NCBI GenBank assembly: GCA_000934455.1
Contig: KN882606.1
Location: 251,383-294,478, forward strand
Length of the DNA: 43,096 bases
Source: Apostichopus parvimensis
Lineage: Eukaryota > Echinodermata > Holothuroidea > Aspidochirotida > Stichopodidae
Reading direction: 5' to 3'
The notes under the pieces were generated by a model. That model saw nothing but the letters and a program-made list of their open reading frames with translations, was not told where the DNA came from and did no database searches. The position numbers were made by a program, and so were the translations under genes. Positions within the stretch are counted from its first letter, which is position 1. Each line of letters begins with the position of its first letter. Shown one piece after another: positions 30,001 to 40,526 of the stretch.

Positions 30001-33000
30001 ACCTTTAAGCTCCTCCCATTCTCTCTTCCCATCATCTCCTTGCAAGTCTTCCTTTAAGCTCCTCCAATTTTCCATTCCCATTCCCTCCTTGCAAGTCTAC
30101 CTTTAAGCTCCTCCCATTCTCCCTTTCCATTTGCTCCTTACAAGTCTACCTTTAAGCTCCTCCCATTCTCTCTTCCCATCATCTCCTTGCAAGTCTTCCT
30201 TTAAGCTCCTCCCATTTTCCATTCCCATTTCCTCCTTGCAAGTCTACCTGTAAGTCCTCCCATTCTCTCTTCCTATCCTCTCCTTGCAAGTCTTCCTTCA
30301 ATTTCCTCCCATTCTCTCTTCCCATTCCTCACCTTTTAAGTCTACATTTTATCTCCATCTCCCATTCCCTTTCTTCCCCATTCTCTCTCCCATCTTGAAT
30401 AACTTGTGTTACACAGTGTTGCATAGAGTCTAATAATAGCCATCTCTCTTTCCCATTGTATTCCAGTATCTCAAAATGGAGGCGGGAGCTACAGTGCCTT
30501 GGAGGAAGAAAATGACCGATTAGTAAATGACTTAAACCCAAAGGTAGCAGCACTCAAACATGTGAGTAGTGTGTCCATCAAATGAAGGGGGTGAGGTGGG
30601 TTAAGGGGTGGGGTAAGGGGTAGGAGTGGGGTGTGGTGTAGGGTTGGCCTTGTGACAGATTAGTGAATAACTTAAACCCAAAGGTAGCAGCACTCAAGCA
30701 TGTGAGTAGTGTCCATCAAATGAAGGGGGGTGAGGTGGGCTAAGGGGAAGTGGGTGGGGTAAGGGGTGGGGTGTGGTGTAGGGTTGGCCTTGTGACAGAT
30801 CAGTGAATGACTTAAACCCAAAGGTAGCAGCACTCAAGCATGTGAGTAGTGTCCATCAAATGAAGGGGGTGAGGTGGGCTAAGGGGAAGTGGGTGGGGTA
30901 AGGGGTGGGATGTGGTGTAGGGTTGGCCTTGTGACAGATTAGTGAATGACTTAAACCCAAAGGTAGCAGCACTCAAGCATGTGAGTAGTGTCCATCAAAT
31001 GAAGGGGGTGAGGTGGGCTAAGGGGAAGTGGGGTAGCAGTGGGGTGTGGTGTAGGGTTGGCCATAAGTCAGTAGATTTGCCATCTTAGAATTGCAGTAAT
31101 CCAGTCTTGTCAGAATCAATATTTTGTGTCCTTGGTGAAGACACTCAATTCCCTGTGTATAAATGGAGACATGTGGGTTAAGTTTGTAAATATAGATGGC
31201 CGCACCCTACTTTTAAGTCACTCATGGCTAAACATAATGTAATGCACTGTATTGCTTTAGTAGCGGCTGTTTGAATTGTGAAAACTTGGGTTTGTGGTTG
31301 AGACAAGGAAGTTACCAATGACTAGGATTTAACTGTTGTCAGTTGTGTGAGACGACCTTGGCCTTACAGAATGCCTTTAGTCACAAAAAATAAGAATAAT
31401 AATAATGATATAATAATAGTAATGTTACTTTGACGTTGCCAAGCTACCACGAATGTGGGAGAAGCCAGCAAGGGCTTATCATTTACAACTTCATGTCAGG
31501 TGGCTTCCAATTCAACATTGTAACTCAAATTTGGGAATCTTTTCAATTTAGAAAGTCATTTCAGATGGATTAAAAACCGTAGATTGCTCTTGGATGAGAA
31601 ACCCACCTTATACTTTGACCCTCTGGGGGGTCTATCTCTGAACTTTCCGATTGCTAAGCCTCATTGCTTCAAATTCCACCGCCTTTATCAGCTTGGCCAC
31701 AGCATTGGAATTAAATCAATGTGGATAAGCTGTAGAGGATTAATAGCCACATCTATCAAGTCCAGGTTGCATATATCTATACCACATTTAATCTTTGAGA
31801 AAGGATCCTTTAAACAGTTGAGATTCATCAGTTAAAGTGACTGGCCATTGTAGTCTAATACACAGGCCCTCAGAAGGCTCAGATGCAATGTTTACATTAA
31901 CTCAACAGGACAATACTAGAATTTTATGGTCAGGAATATGAAATGTTTTAATGTGTAACAAATTTATCGACTTGAACTAATGGTATTTAATGTCATCTAT
32001 GAGCTCATAGATGACATGGATGACTCATTGATGACAACTAGTGCTATGTTGTTAAATAAATAAATATAAAGTTACAAAAACATGTTTTTGCTGAGTTACT
32101 AGCATATTAAAGACACAATGGATTAGCATTAAAGAATGACTTCTGCATTAAGTGAAGGCATCATAATCAATATTAGCATTAAAGGAGTATTCCACAGATG
32201 TAGCATATTTTAAAGGTGCATATCTTTAAAACTTGCATTGCTACAAGAAAGATTACAAGGCTCTAATTGATGTTAGTATTCATATCTAGAATCTCATTAA
32301 TTTAGCTTTTTTATGTATACATGCATTTTTTCAATTTTTTTTTTTCTTCAAAATTCCAATTGATTTTTGTTAGCTCAACTAGTTGAGCTTTTGTCATGGC
32401 AATGTGTATGTCTGTCTGTCTGTCTGTCTGTCTGTCAACAGTTGTTGAAAGGCAACCGTGCACATGCTGTTTGATCGTTTCTTGTCAAACTTGGTAAGGT
32501 AATGACGCATATCAACAGGTTGATACTCATGCTAGAAAAAGTTCTTATTTTTTATGACAAAGGTCAGGTGAGGTCACATGAGGCCAAAACGTGAACTCAT
32601 ATCAAAGCCTTCTCCTCTGAGAGTTTTTGTGTTATTGTGACTTTATTCAGCAATGGGGATCATCAGTTAATGGGCCACAAAAGTGATTCATTTATAATAT
32701 GGTCAAAGGTCATCTCAGGTCATCTGAGTGATATCAAATACTGCCTCAGAAACATTTACAAAGATGTGGTTAATGTGTGTTTTGGAGCATCACCAGCTGG
32801 GTTTCTTAACTAGGTTTCCTTCTCAACTGGGCCCAACAGGGTTCTCAACTGAGACTCCTCAACTAGGTGCTACTGGGTTCCTGTCATTGTAACTGAACTG
32901 AGCTTTTCAACTAGGATTTCTGTCAACACAATGCCTGAGCTGAGTCTGGATGTTACTGTAAAGCAGGCTCAACTGTGCCTCAACAACATGATGTTCAGTT

Positions 33001-36000
33001 ACTAAATCTAAGAGTAGTTAGCCATCTTGAGATAATGTTGTTACAAGCCAGCGTGTCACCTACTTACACTCACAACATGTATACCAGCTTCAAGTACATG
33101 AGAAACCAGTAAGAAACAAACACTATTCTTGCAATATAACATTATTTGTTAATTCTTGGAGTAAAACTAACCATTACATACTCTGTTCAATGTCTTGTTG
33201 ACATCAGGTAGTTTGTAGTTGAGCTACTTCGTCATTGCCGCTCTACTTTATGTTAATGCAATCATGAAAAAGTGAAGGCACAGGGCAAATGAACCATGAT
33301 TTAGATATGATATGCTAATGAGTAAATGATTACTTATTTGTGTGACAAGATCTTGAATAGCATCATACTTTGATCCACTTAAATAAAAAAATATGAAATG
33401 AAATCAGAATTTAATGTCTTGATATGTTATATTCGCATCCAAGAAGAAAGCTGCATTTGAGTCCTGGTGTAGGACTTCTATTATTACCTATTCTAGCTTT
33501 CAATATATTCACCTTTAAACAATAAATCTCTAGAATGCCCCTCTTTTAAGGTGTGGTAAACTAACCTTTCTTTTCTCAAACAGCGCCACCATTAAGATGG
33601 CGACTGGGATATAAGGCTAACTTAAGTAAGACTAGAGGTGAAGCACCACAATTAATTGTTGCCATTTACTTACACACTATAAACTTGTCACTTTCCAAGG
33701 CTGCTAAAGCAAAGATAGAAGTTTTCAACTGACATGTCCTACCCACCATATGATAGCTGATGGCTTGGGTTATCATAAAATATTCAACTTTTGCCATCAT
33801 GACCGTTTAGATTTTGAGCTAGAACAGCTCAAAGTTTATCACATACTCCCCAACCCACCAGCCAGCTCTCACTGCGGAATCTTCTTGTTTCACCCAAGGT
33901 TTTCTAAGATACCTTAAATCACCTTCAATCCTCCAGATTTTTAGACCATCGGTAACTTATTTTGTCCTCTCCAACATCCAAGCATCAAAAAGAATGATGA
34001 TGTCTCAGCAGATGCCCAAAAAATCAGTACAGTGGTTCACTTTTTAGGCTTATATCCGACAATGGTTAACCTCTCAGGCGGACGTGCACTACTCTAATTG
34101 TGGTGCGGTACCTAAATTGATGATGTGCGCCTCCTCAGTACTGGCTAACAATAAATATTACACTAGTGTTAAAATTACTAACACATTGCATTGTGAATTT
34201 CCATAACCCAAACAAAACGTGTTCTACTAATAATGAACAACAGTACAGTTAACACTCGACAACATTTATTCTGACAGTATATGATCAGCATTGTTATCAT
34301 GTACAGTATGCATTGTAAACATGTTAGTTCAGGCCACAAACGTTTTACGTTGTTACTTTAAGTTTTGTAATCCATCTGAGGGACTGACCTTTGACCTATG
34401 GAGTAGGTTGTTAGACTTACTGTAGTAGTCCAGTCACTCTAATTGACGAGCCTCAGATGTTTAAAGGTCACTTCTCACAAACCAAAAGTGGTATATATAG
34501 ACATTCATACAACATGGACATGAGAGCTTGGTGGTCAATTGGCTAAGGTGTTGGACTCGTGATCCAAGGATTGCAGGTTCGATTCCTGCCTAGTTCATTA
34601 TGCTGTGTCCTTGGGCAAGATGCTTTATCTCACTTGCCTCTCTCCACCCAGGGGTTAAATGGGTACCTGTGAGGTTACTTGTCATTGGGCCAGTATATAA
34701 CTGCTGCCGTCTGGAGGGATTGTCTCTGGGACAGGTTATCATTGACCAGGGGTAATATGACGTCTGTAAAGCGCTTTGAGACCTATTGCTGGTATAAAGC
34801 GCTATATAAAAAGCAAGTATTATTATTATTATTATTAATACCAAAAAAGTATATTTTTATTGTTTACAAACATATCAAAATTAATTTTGCACCTAGAGTC
34901 ATTCTTTAATCCGATTTTAATTTAGCGCTTTGAAGTCTTGGTGAACTTGAAATATCTGAAATAGTTGACAGAGTCCAAAACGAATAAGAAGGTGTTTTAT
35001 GAGCTATTTATGTAGTTAATATCCAGTTGTTTAATTTCTATATTTTTTATTGTTTGATTTTTTTTTTCATTTTTACCTTTTAGATTAGTATTGAGATCGG
35101 TGCCGAAGTGAGAGCACAGAACAAGATGCTAGTAGATATGGTAAGTAGTCATACAGGTGTAACAATGCATCTAGTCTGTATAAGGTAGCATACGCCCATT
35201 AAAAGCCCCATTGACTTTCACACTAAATCACATAAGTAATGTGTTCTCTAAGTCTAGATAGAAGTTTTCACTTGCTAAACGCTACCCATCACTGGATAGC
35301 TGACAAGTTGGCCTTTCATGGCACCATCAATTTTCCGTACCATGACCATGCAGACTTTTTGCTACTAGAGCCGGAACTTTTCGTCACTTGTAAACAAACC
35401 TCTTTACTTAGTCGTAAACAATCTGTGTACGCTGCTCCTGAGAGGGCTAAACTGGTCTAAAATTGCATCAATTTACCCAATTTTTTAACCACATGTGCTT
35501 ACATTCATGTTCTTTAACATCCAAGCCACCAAAAAGCACATCCTAATTGATAACATAGCAAAAAAAGTTGTTTTCCTGCTCCTAATCGGCACTTTTCCTG
35601 AAGGAGAACACTTGCAGCGAATTGATATAGAATTTAATACGAGTATGCCACCTTAATTACTGTGCTGTATTGGGGTTATCAATGTACAGTGCACCCTTGA
35701 AGACACATCAGCTCAAATATTCAACATATATGAATCAACTCCGTACTCATATATTACGACTTCATTTATCATTCTCCTCGAATGCTAGATTGTCACTGTA
35801 GGAATGTAGCGAAAGACTGAAAAGTTAGGACTGTTTCCATGGTTTCTGACACGTGGACATGTAGGATATTGTCAAGCAGGTCTGCTTTGCGAGCCAGGCG
35901 TTGGATTCAAAACGTCTGCAGTGGAACAGAATTCCGAGTTTTGTCTCCAATTTCCGATATCGTTTTATCAGACCTGATTGAGTGCCCCACAACATCAGCT

Positions 36001-39000
36001 TAGATTTAACTTAGACACCTTCATATCTTGTTTGCACCATCAACATTGGTGTCTAGTTTACACTGTGCAGGCACTGGATTTGTGACACCACAGGTAGAAG
36101 GGGAAGGAGCAGATCCCTTTGTTTTAGCAAAATTTTGTTTCTATTGAGACTGCTTAGATTTGTAATTAGGACAAATGCTATCAGATTGTTGTGATTTCTA
36201 AATCGTTTTTTAGCTCATACCAGCATGCTGGTGTGAGCTATTGTTACAGTGCAACGTCTATCACTCTATCCGTCAACAATTGGTAAAACCGCTCCCACTC
36301 GCACAGTGTTTAATGGAATTTCATGAAACTTGGACACAAGGACCATTGGGTATAGGGCCATCAGAGATGGTCCGAAATTTGAGGTCAAAGGTCACCTGTG
36401 GGCCGTAATGGGCCATTTTGTGAAAATACGCAAAATGCTTGTCCTCCTACAGATTCGATGGTACAATGTTGAGGGTTTGTCACGATAGTACTATGGAAGT
36501 GTTACCTTCAGGGTGTTCATGAATTTGAGATCAAAGATCAACTAGGGGTCTTTTGTGGCCCGGGCCGCGGCCCTATATTTTCAAATTGCTTCCGTTCGTA
36601 CAGTGTATGGCCAGTTATAATGAAACTTGGTCACAACGTTCCTCGGGATGAGGGTTACGAGGGGTGTTCGGAAAATTGAGGTCAAATGTCATTTAGGGGG
36701 TCATCAGGGGTCAATCTTTGTAATATTTTCAAATATCTCAATCTCCTCAAGATTTTGATGGATCACATTCAAAGTTGAACTGATGATTGTTGGATTGTGT
36801 ATGAATAAGGTGATACCTAATAATTTTTGGTCAAAAGTTAATTAATTACAATTAATCCCCATTGTTTAAAAAAATCTGAGCCTTCACCTTTTTGCCAAAG
36901 CTCCTTTAATTTGTCTCCCAGTCTCTGCAGTGTTTGTTTACATTTGTGGTTAAGCTCTGCAGAGGCTGTTAGTGGAATTAAAGCAGGATTGGGAGTTGTT
37001 ATTAACTGTTGAACTGTAAGCATGAGAGCCCTATAGCCAATCAGCACTTGCTGATTCTTATAAGTCTTTGAGCCTGAAGTATGTAGGCAGCCAGCCAAAA
37101 TTTTGGGAAGGCGTGCTTGTGAAGTTATGTCTGCTCAGGTAGAGGGGAGAAAGTTTAATAGGGTAGGTCAGTGGTATTGTTTGAGAGAGTGGGTAAAATA
37201 GGATTTAAAGGGGGAAAATAGGAATTATAGCCAGTGGTGTGGCCAGGATTCTGCTAACGGAGGGGGGGGGGGGGTTATGGCTGTTTTGAGCTAGGGGTAT
37301 AAATTTGTCTTTGAACCTAAAATGTTTGGCCTCATGGGCCCAAAATTGGTGGAATCTGAAAAATGGCCTGAAATTTGGTGGGCCATAAAGTTTTGTGGGT
37401 CCTACATTTTTGAGCTCGAAAAGGTATGAGCTCTGCACCATTGGTGCTCTAGTTTCTCGTAACGTATCGGCTTCCTGCTGTATATTTGTAAAAAAAAGGT
37501 TGAGTTAGAATATAGACTGCAACCCTGGCTTAAATGTAGATTTCACTTTTTTCCTTACTTTTCTTTTATTGTTCCCATGGTCCAGATCACTGGCCAAACT
37601 CATAAGTGGATGGGGGGGGGGGGGAGGGGGCTGTTATTATCGTCTTACTCTGTGCTTTGAAATGGATAGTAGTTTGAGGAACAGTTTTAGTCCAGATGTT
37701 GATATTAAAAGTAAAATTCTGAAGTATTTGTGATATGAAAATTTGAAATTTCCACGCAAAAAGACATGGATTACATCAAATAGAGTGGAGACCTTTTTAT
37801 ATATTCTATGTTGAAATATTCAAGAAAAGAAGTTGAAGGTTTGAGAAATGGTCAACATTGTGTGACGTGCCGAATATTACGAAAATATTAAAAATATCTT
37901 TGTAAAAATTCCCAATTGTGAGAAAAACTCATTATTCTACAAAAAAAATGAATTTCTGAAATTTGTGAGGTTAAGTATCCCATGTCTCATCTGGGCCAGT
38001 GCAGCACCTTCAACTCTGAATTCCAGTGTGGCCAAACTGAACGCTATCAGTTACCTGTCTGACCTCCTCCCCTCTCCCTCCCTCACATTCCACACTCCAC
38101 CTTTTTATAGCTTATTACAGAACTTTCAGCTGTGACCCCTATTCCACACAAAAGCCATGGAATCACCCAAAAACCCAAGAGTAGCCCTGGTCCTTGACAT
38201 GTGAAAAATGCACCCTTTAATACCACTGCCATAACAGTTTACCTGCCTCGGGCATTTGAATAAGCTCTCGCAGAAGATCGGGGAAATTTAAACTGAGGAA
38301 GAGACTTTTTCACGCTCTCGTTCCCTTTGCTAGACTTGGCGAATCGATTACGTAACACACAGGCTAACCTTCCAGCCTTATAACCTTGTGAGGTATAAAA
38401 GTGGGCAGTAGCGAAAAAATGAAACGGCAGTCTTACCTAATGGCGATTTCAAAATGGCGAAACTTTCAAATTTACCAAGGGGTTGTCAGCTAGGCATGTT
38501 ATAGTTAAGTAGGTGGCTGTGTATACTGTATTCAGACTCATTGTTTACATACATGTTTGTCACACATGTCATCACACTGGATAGAGAGGTGTTTTATCTT
38601 TTCCCTTGTCATAAACCCTTATTTCTAACTATTGTGTTCTTGGTTCATAGATCTGGCTTATCGAGGTTTATATTGTAAATATCCATCATGTGCAACCACT
38701 TGTCAATCATATTAATGACAATACATGTCAGTCAATTACACTCACACCTGTGACTTCAACACCTATTCAGTATGCTATTCAGTTCTTGGTTTCCATGGAG
38801 ATGACATGAAGCAAACTATAATAATGATAACGACAGTCAGCAGCCATTTTTACGACGTTTAAGCCACCACAGATGTGGGAGAAACCCGCAAGGGCTTTTG
38901 GATTACAAACTGACACAAGGTTCACAGTAAAGGTCTTTCAATATCCAGTATGAACCATGACATTTAATTAGTTTGATCATAATCCTGGGCAGGATATGAG

Positions 39001-40526
39001 TGGCCTAAAGTTCTTCATGATTAACGTCTGCAGATGAGATGCATAATGAGAATATTTACCCCCAGAGAGGCCTTGTATATGGACCTTTACCCAGTTCACA
39101 ATATTATGATCTGTCATTTACATTACACTCTCTTGTACAGTATAGTATTATGCAGAAAGTTGCTAACTAAGAATCGTTAAACTTGCTAAAGGGTGTGATG
39201 ACTCGCGCACAAAGAAACGTCTCATGCCGGTAATCTGACCTAGTTTCGAATCAGGTGTAACAGAAGTGTTAGACACCACCAATGATCCCAGAAAATACAC
39301 ACACAGCTTGCTACCGTCGGTAATTAGACACTAGTGTACCCTCAGTACATACAGCTGCGGTCAATACCCACAGCACAGTGTACAAACGGTACAGCGATGG
39401 ACATCTCAGGTCCAGCTAAAGATAACAAGGTATCACGTTTCATTACTGTCTGCATTTTGTAGCTACAAGAGAAAAACTTCACTTGCAAGCAACGGAAAGT
39501 TAACTTTTTCAGAGCGTGGCAGGCGGTTTGGGGCGAGTCTTCAATGCCTTTTTTGCCACAGAGAGTGTTTTATCGGCTTGGCACAAGTAAGCACTGATAA
39601 AATGCTGTCTGAATATTTGTTCAGGCCCCTAAACAAACCTTAAAATTCCAGGAATGACACGTTTTCTTACCAGTATTAACTAAATAGAAAAGGTCAAATG
39701 TTGCACTTCTTCTACACATGACTAGCCTTTAAGCTTTATAGTGGGATTGTCATGGCCAGGTCATATAAACTCACTTTCAAATTTCCAAATATTAAATTTC
39801 CAGTGGAGATACACGTCTTCTTGATACTAGAATGGGTTCATAAAATAAAGTAGGCTTCTTTTAAATGTTATACTTTCTCTACAATTGGCTAGTCTTTAAG
39901 TTATAGAGGTGCATTATCATGGCACAGTTATATTAATTAATTTTTGAAATTCCAAATATTCATTTTTTCTTCCAGAAGTGACACATTTTTCTTCGAGTGT
40001 GCGTTCATAAAATGAAGCAACTTCAAATGTCAAATGTTTTACTTTATATGTAAAATTTACTATTATTATGTTGTCTGTACTTGATTTATTATGTTATATT
40101 ACTAGTCACATTATAGTATACAATAGTATACTAAATAGTTTGAACAAAACTCCACCCAAATGAGAGGCTGTGAAAAGCACCCATCCAAATCAAAAACAAG
40201 AAAATTAACCGTCTAATTAACCGTCTACCTGTCTAAATAAGTTTTATTATTTTTTTTAAAAGTTTGAATTTTTAATAAAAAAGCTTTAAAAGGTTTTAAA
40301 CAAGTTTTAAAAGCAGTTATAGTCATAAAATAATCTTTCTTTTTCTTCTTTTGTTTTTGTTTCTGGTCAGGACGATGATTTTGGTAAAAGCGGTGGTCTG
40401 CTGGAGAGAACAATGGGCAGGTTACAGAAGCTGACCAAGGCCGGACATCACTGTACTATGTTCTATTTACTTCTCTTTTGTCTGTTTGTGTTCTTTGTTC
40501 TTTATTTAATCATCAAATCGAGGTGA
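26992..40526 (+). CDS. BET1: BET1 Golgi Qc-SNARE, 4 coding exons
   Basis: BET1 is a tail-anchored Qc-SNARE that pairs with syntaxin-5, membrin/GOSR2 and SEC22B for ER-to-Golgi vesicle fusion. Exons: 26992-27019, 30467-30561, 35084-35140, 40371-40526; 336 nt, 111 residues (human 118). The start MRRA matches vertebrate BET1. Residues about 18-84 form the SNARE heptads: SALEEENDRL, KVAALKH, ISIEIGAEVRAQNKMLVDM with the likely zero-layer Gln53, and LLERTMGRLQKL. Residues 89-108 form the single C-terminal membrane anchor, followed by KSR. The SIEIG and QNK motifs separate it from the relative BET1L/GS15. All splice phases agree. It lies head to head with PKMYT1. Intron 2 begins with an unusual repeat made from exon 2. 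Confidence 0.96.
28975..29695. repeat. Duplicated module in BET1 intron 1
   Basis: Two related stretches, about 28980-29165 and 29330-29695, share attatagtctca, ggttataatgtca and ctcagactgtaa followed by the same order of short blocks. A C-rich run (ccccct repeats near 29208-29232) lies between. Confidence 0.55.
29736..30345. repeat. 49-bp pyrimidine-rich minisatellite with 147-bp higher order
   Basis: AAGCTCCTCC recurs exactly every 49 bp at 29762, 29811, 29860, 29909, 29958, 30007, 30056 and 30105. Every third unit is more alike (29909 and 30056 share the ccaattttccattccc variant), giving a 147-bp higher-order period. The array ends about 120 bp before BET1 exon 2. The sense strand is almost all C and T. 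Confidence 0.92.
30467..30561 (+). CDS. BET1: BET1 coding exon 2 (start of SNARE motif)
   Basis: Residues 10-41. Contains GGGSYSALEEENDRL and KVAALKH. Acceptor ttgtattccag, donor CAT|gtgagt, phase 1 in and phase 0 out. The last 48 nt and the donor are the founder of the 140-bp tandem repeat that follows. Confidence 0.96.
30514..31062 (+). repeat. 140-bp tandem repeat made from BET1 exon 2 3' end, donor and intron
   Basis: Four units start at 30514 (in the real exon), 30654, 30794 and 30933. Each has the GAC-GATTAGTGAATGACTTA block, CCCAAAGGTAGCAGCACTCA, then CAT|gtgagtagtg and a G-rich intron part. The extra copies keep an open frame for the exon part and an unchanged 5' splice site. The last unit is slightly shorter. 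Confidence 0.95.
31063..32370. other. BET1 intron 2 stretch with a small repeat
   Basis: At 31437-31481 the block cca-gaatgtgggagaagcc-gcaagggctt also occurs at about 38865-38900 (ccacagatgtgggagaaacc), both after AAT/ATAATA-type microsatellite sequence; an unnamed interspersed repeat. The 31584-31835 ORF shows no family motif. Confidence 0.5.
32371..33248 (+). repeat. Palindrome-ended interspersed repeat, member 1 (DR4 sites)
   Basis: Opens with TAGCTCAACTAGTTGAGCTT (an 18-bp palindrome) then TTGTCATGG and a TCTG microsatellite (32408-32437). Ends TTGAGCTACTTCGTCATTGC then CGCTCTA. Contains AGGTCAGGTGAGGTCA (32561-32576) and AGGTCATCTCAGGTCA (32707-32722), two perfect DR4 repeats. No ORF. 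Class unknown. Confidence 0.6.
33643..34106. mobile_element. Non-autonomous element with 12-bp terminal inverted repeats
   Basis: Starts GCACCACAATTA and ends TAATTGTGGTGC, a perfect 12-bp inverted pair 464 bp apart. The interior (gaagttttcaact, ctacccaccat-tgatagctga, catccaagcatcaaaaag) recurs in diverged form at 35185-35660. No ORF. Confidence 0.65.
34522..34839 (+). repeat. tRNA-derived SINE with LINE-type 3' tail
   Basis: The head has A box TGGTCAATTGG (34532-34542) and perfect B box GGTTCGATTCC (34576-34586), with an anticodon-like loop CTCGTGA closed by TTGGA/TCCAA. The body ends with GTAAAGCGCTTTGAG and AAAGCGCTATATAAA, the tail shared by many L2-type LINEs and their SINEs, then (ATT)n. 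So it is a SINE, not a tRNA gene. Confidence 0.9.
35084..35140 (+). CDS. BET1: BET1 coding exon 3 (SNARE zero layer)
   Basis: Nineteen codons, residues 42-60: ISIEIGAEVRAQNKMLVDM. Gln53 aligns with the Qc-SNARE zero-layer glutamine (VKTQNK in human). Acceptor after a long T-rich tract (ccttttag), donor ATG|gtaagt, phase 0 both sides. Confidence 0.97.
35185..35660. repeat. Diverged relative of the 12-bp TIR element
   Basis: Shares gaagttttcact, ctacccatcactggatagctga and catccaagccaccaaaaag with 33643-34106 in the same order, but the ends are no longer recognisable. In BET1 intron 3 just after exon 3. Confidence 0.55.
36211..37455 (+). repeat. Palindrome-ended interspersed repeat, member 2 (DR1 site)
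   Basis: Opens with tagctcataccagc then atgctggtgtgagcta (hairpin) and TTGTTAC; ends ATGAGCTCTGCACCATTGGT then GCTCTAG. The layout of both ends matches member 1, so they are taken as one family. Holds a perfect DR1, AGGTCAAAGGTCA (36382-36394). Short ORFs inside are not conserved. It sits in BET1 intron 3. Confidence 0.6.
37460..39189. other. BET1 intron 3 stretch, nothing firm
   Basis: G-runs near 37612, a CT-rich patch near 38070 and one copy of the small gtgggagaa-cc repeat near 38870. No gene seen. Confidence 0.4.
39190..39549. mobile_element. MITE of the same family, copy 3
   Basis: In BET1 intron 3. Ends AGGGTGTGATGACTCGC and GCGAGTCTTCAATGCCT. The flanks (CTAA and TTTT) are decayed from TTAA. 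Confidence 0.85.
40371..40526 (+). CDS. BET1: BET1 coding exon 4 (membrane anchor, stop)
   Basis: Residues 61-111 and TGA. DDDFGKSGGLLERTMGRLQK ends the SNARE motif; a hydrophobic anchor (TMFYLLLFCLFVFFVLYLII) is followed by KSR. Acceptor gtttctggtcag after a pyrimidine tract. Confidence 0.97.
   Translation, partial: DDDFGKSGGLLERTMGRLQKLTKAGHHCTMFYLLLFCLFVFFVLYLIIKSR

Noticed and set aside
29736..31062. CRISPR-like array of regular repeats
   Set aside because: Units are contiguous without unique spacers, in an intron of an animal gene; ordinary minisatellites.
31584..31835. 83-codon ORF in BET1 intron 2
   Set aside because: No recognisable family motif on either strand, no splice context and length within chance.
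34522..34600. Functional tRNA gene (Thr-like anticodon loop)
   Set aside because: The acceptor stem does not close and a SINE body with LINE-like tail follows directly.
26992..40526. Plus-strand SNARE as BET1L/GS15
   Set aside because: MRRA start, SIEIG and QNK motifs fit BET1; BET1L has a different N-terminus and SLALDI-type core.
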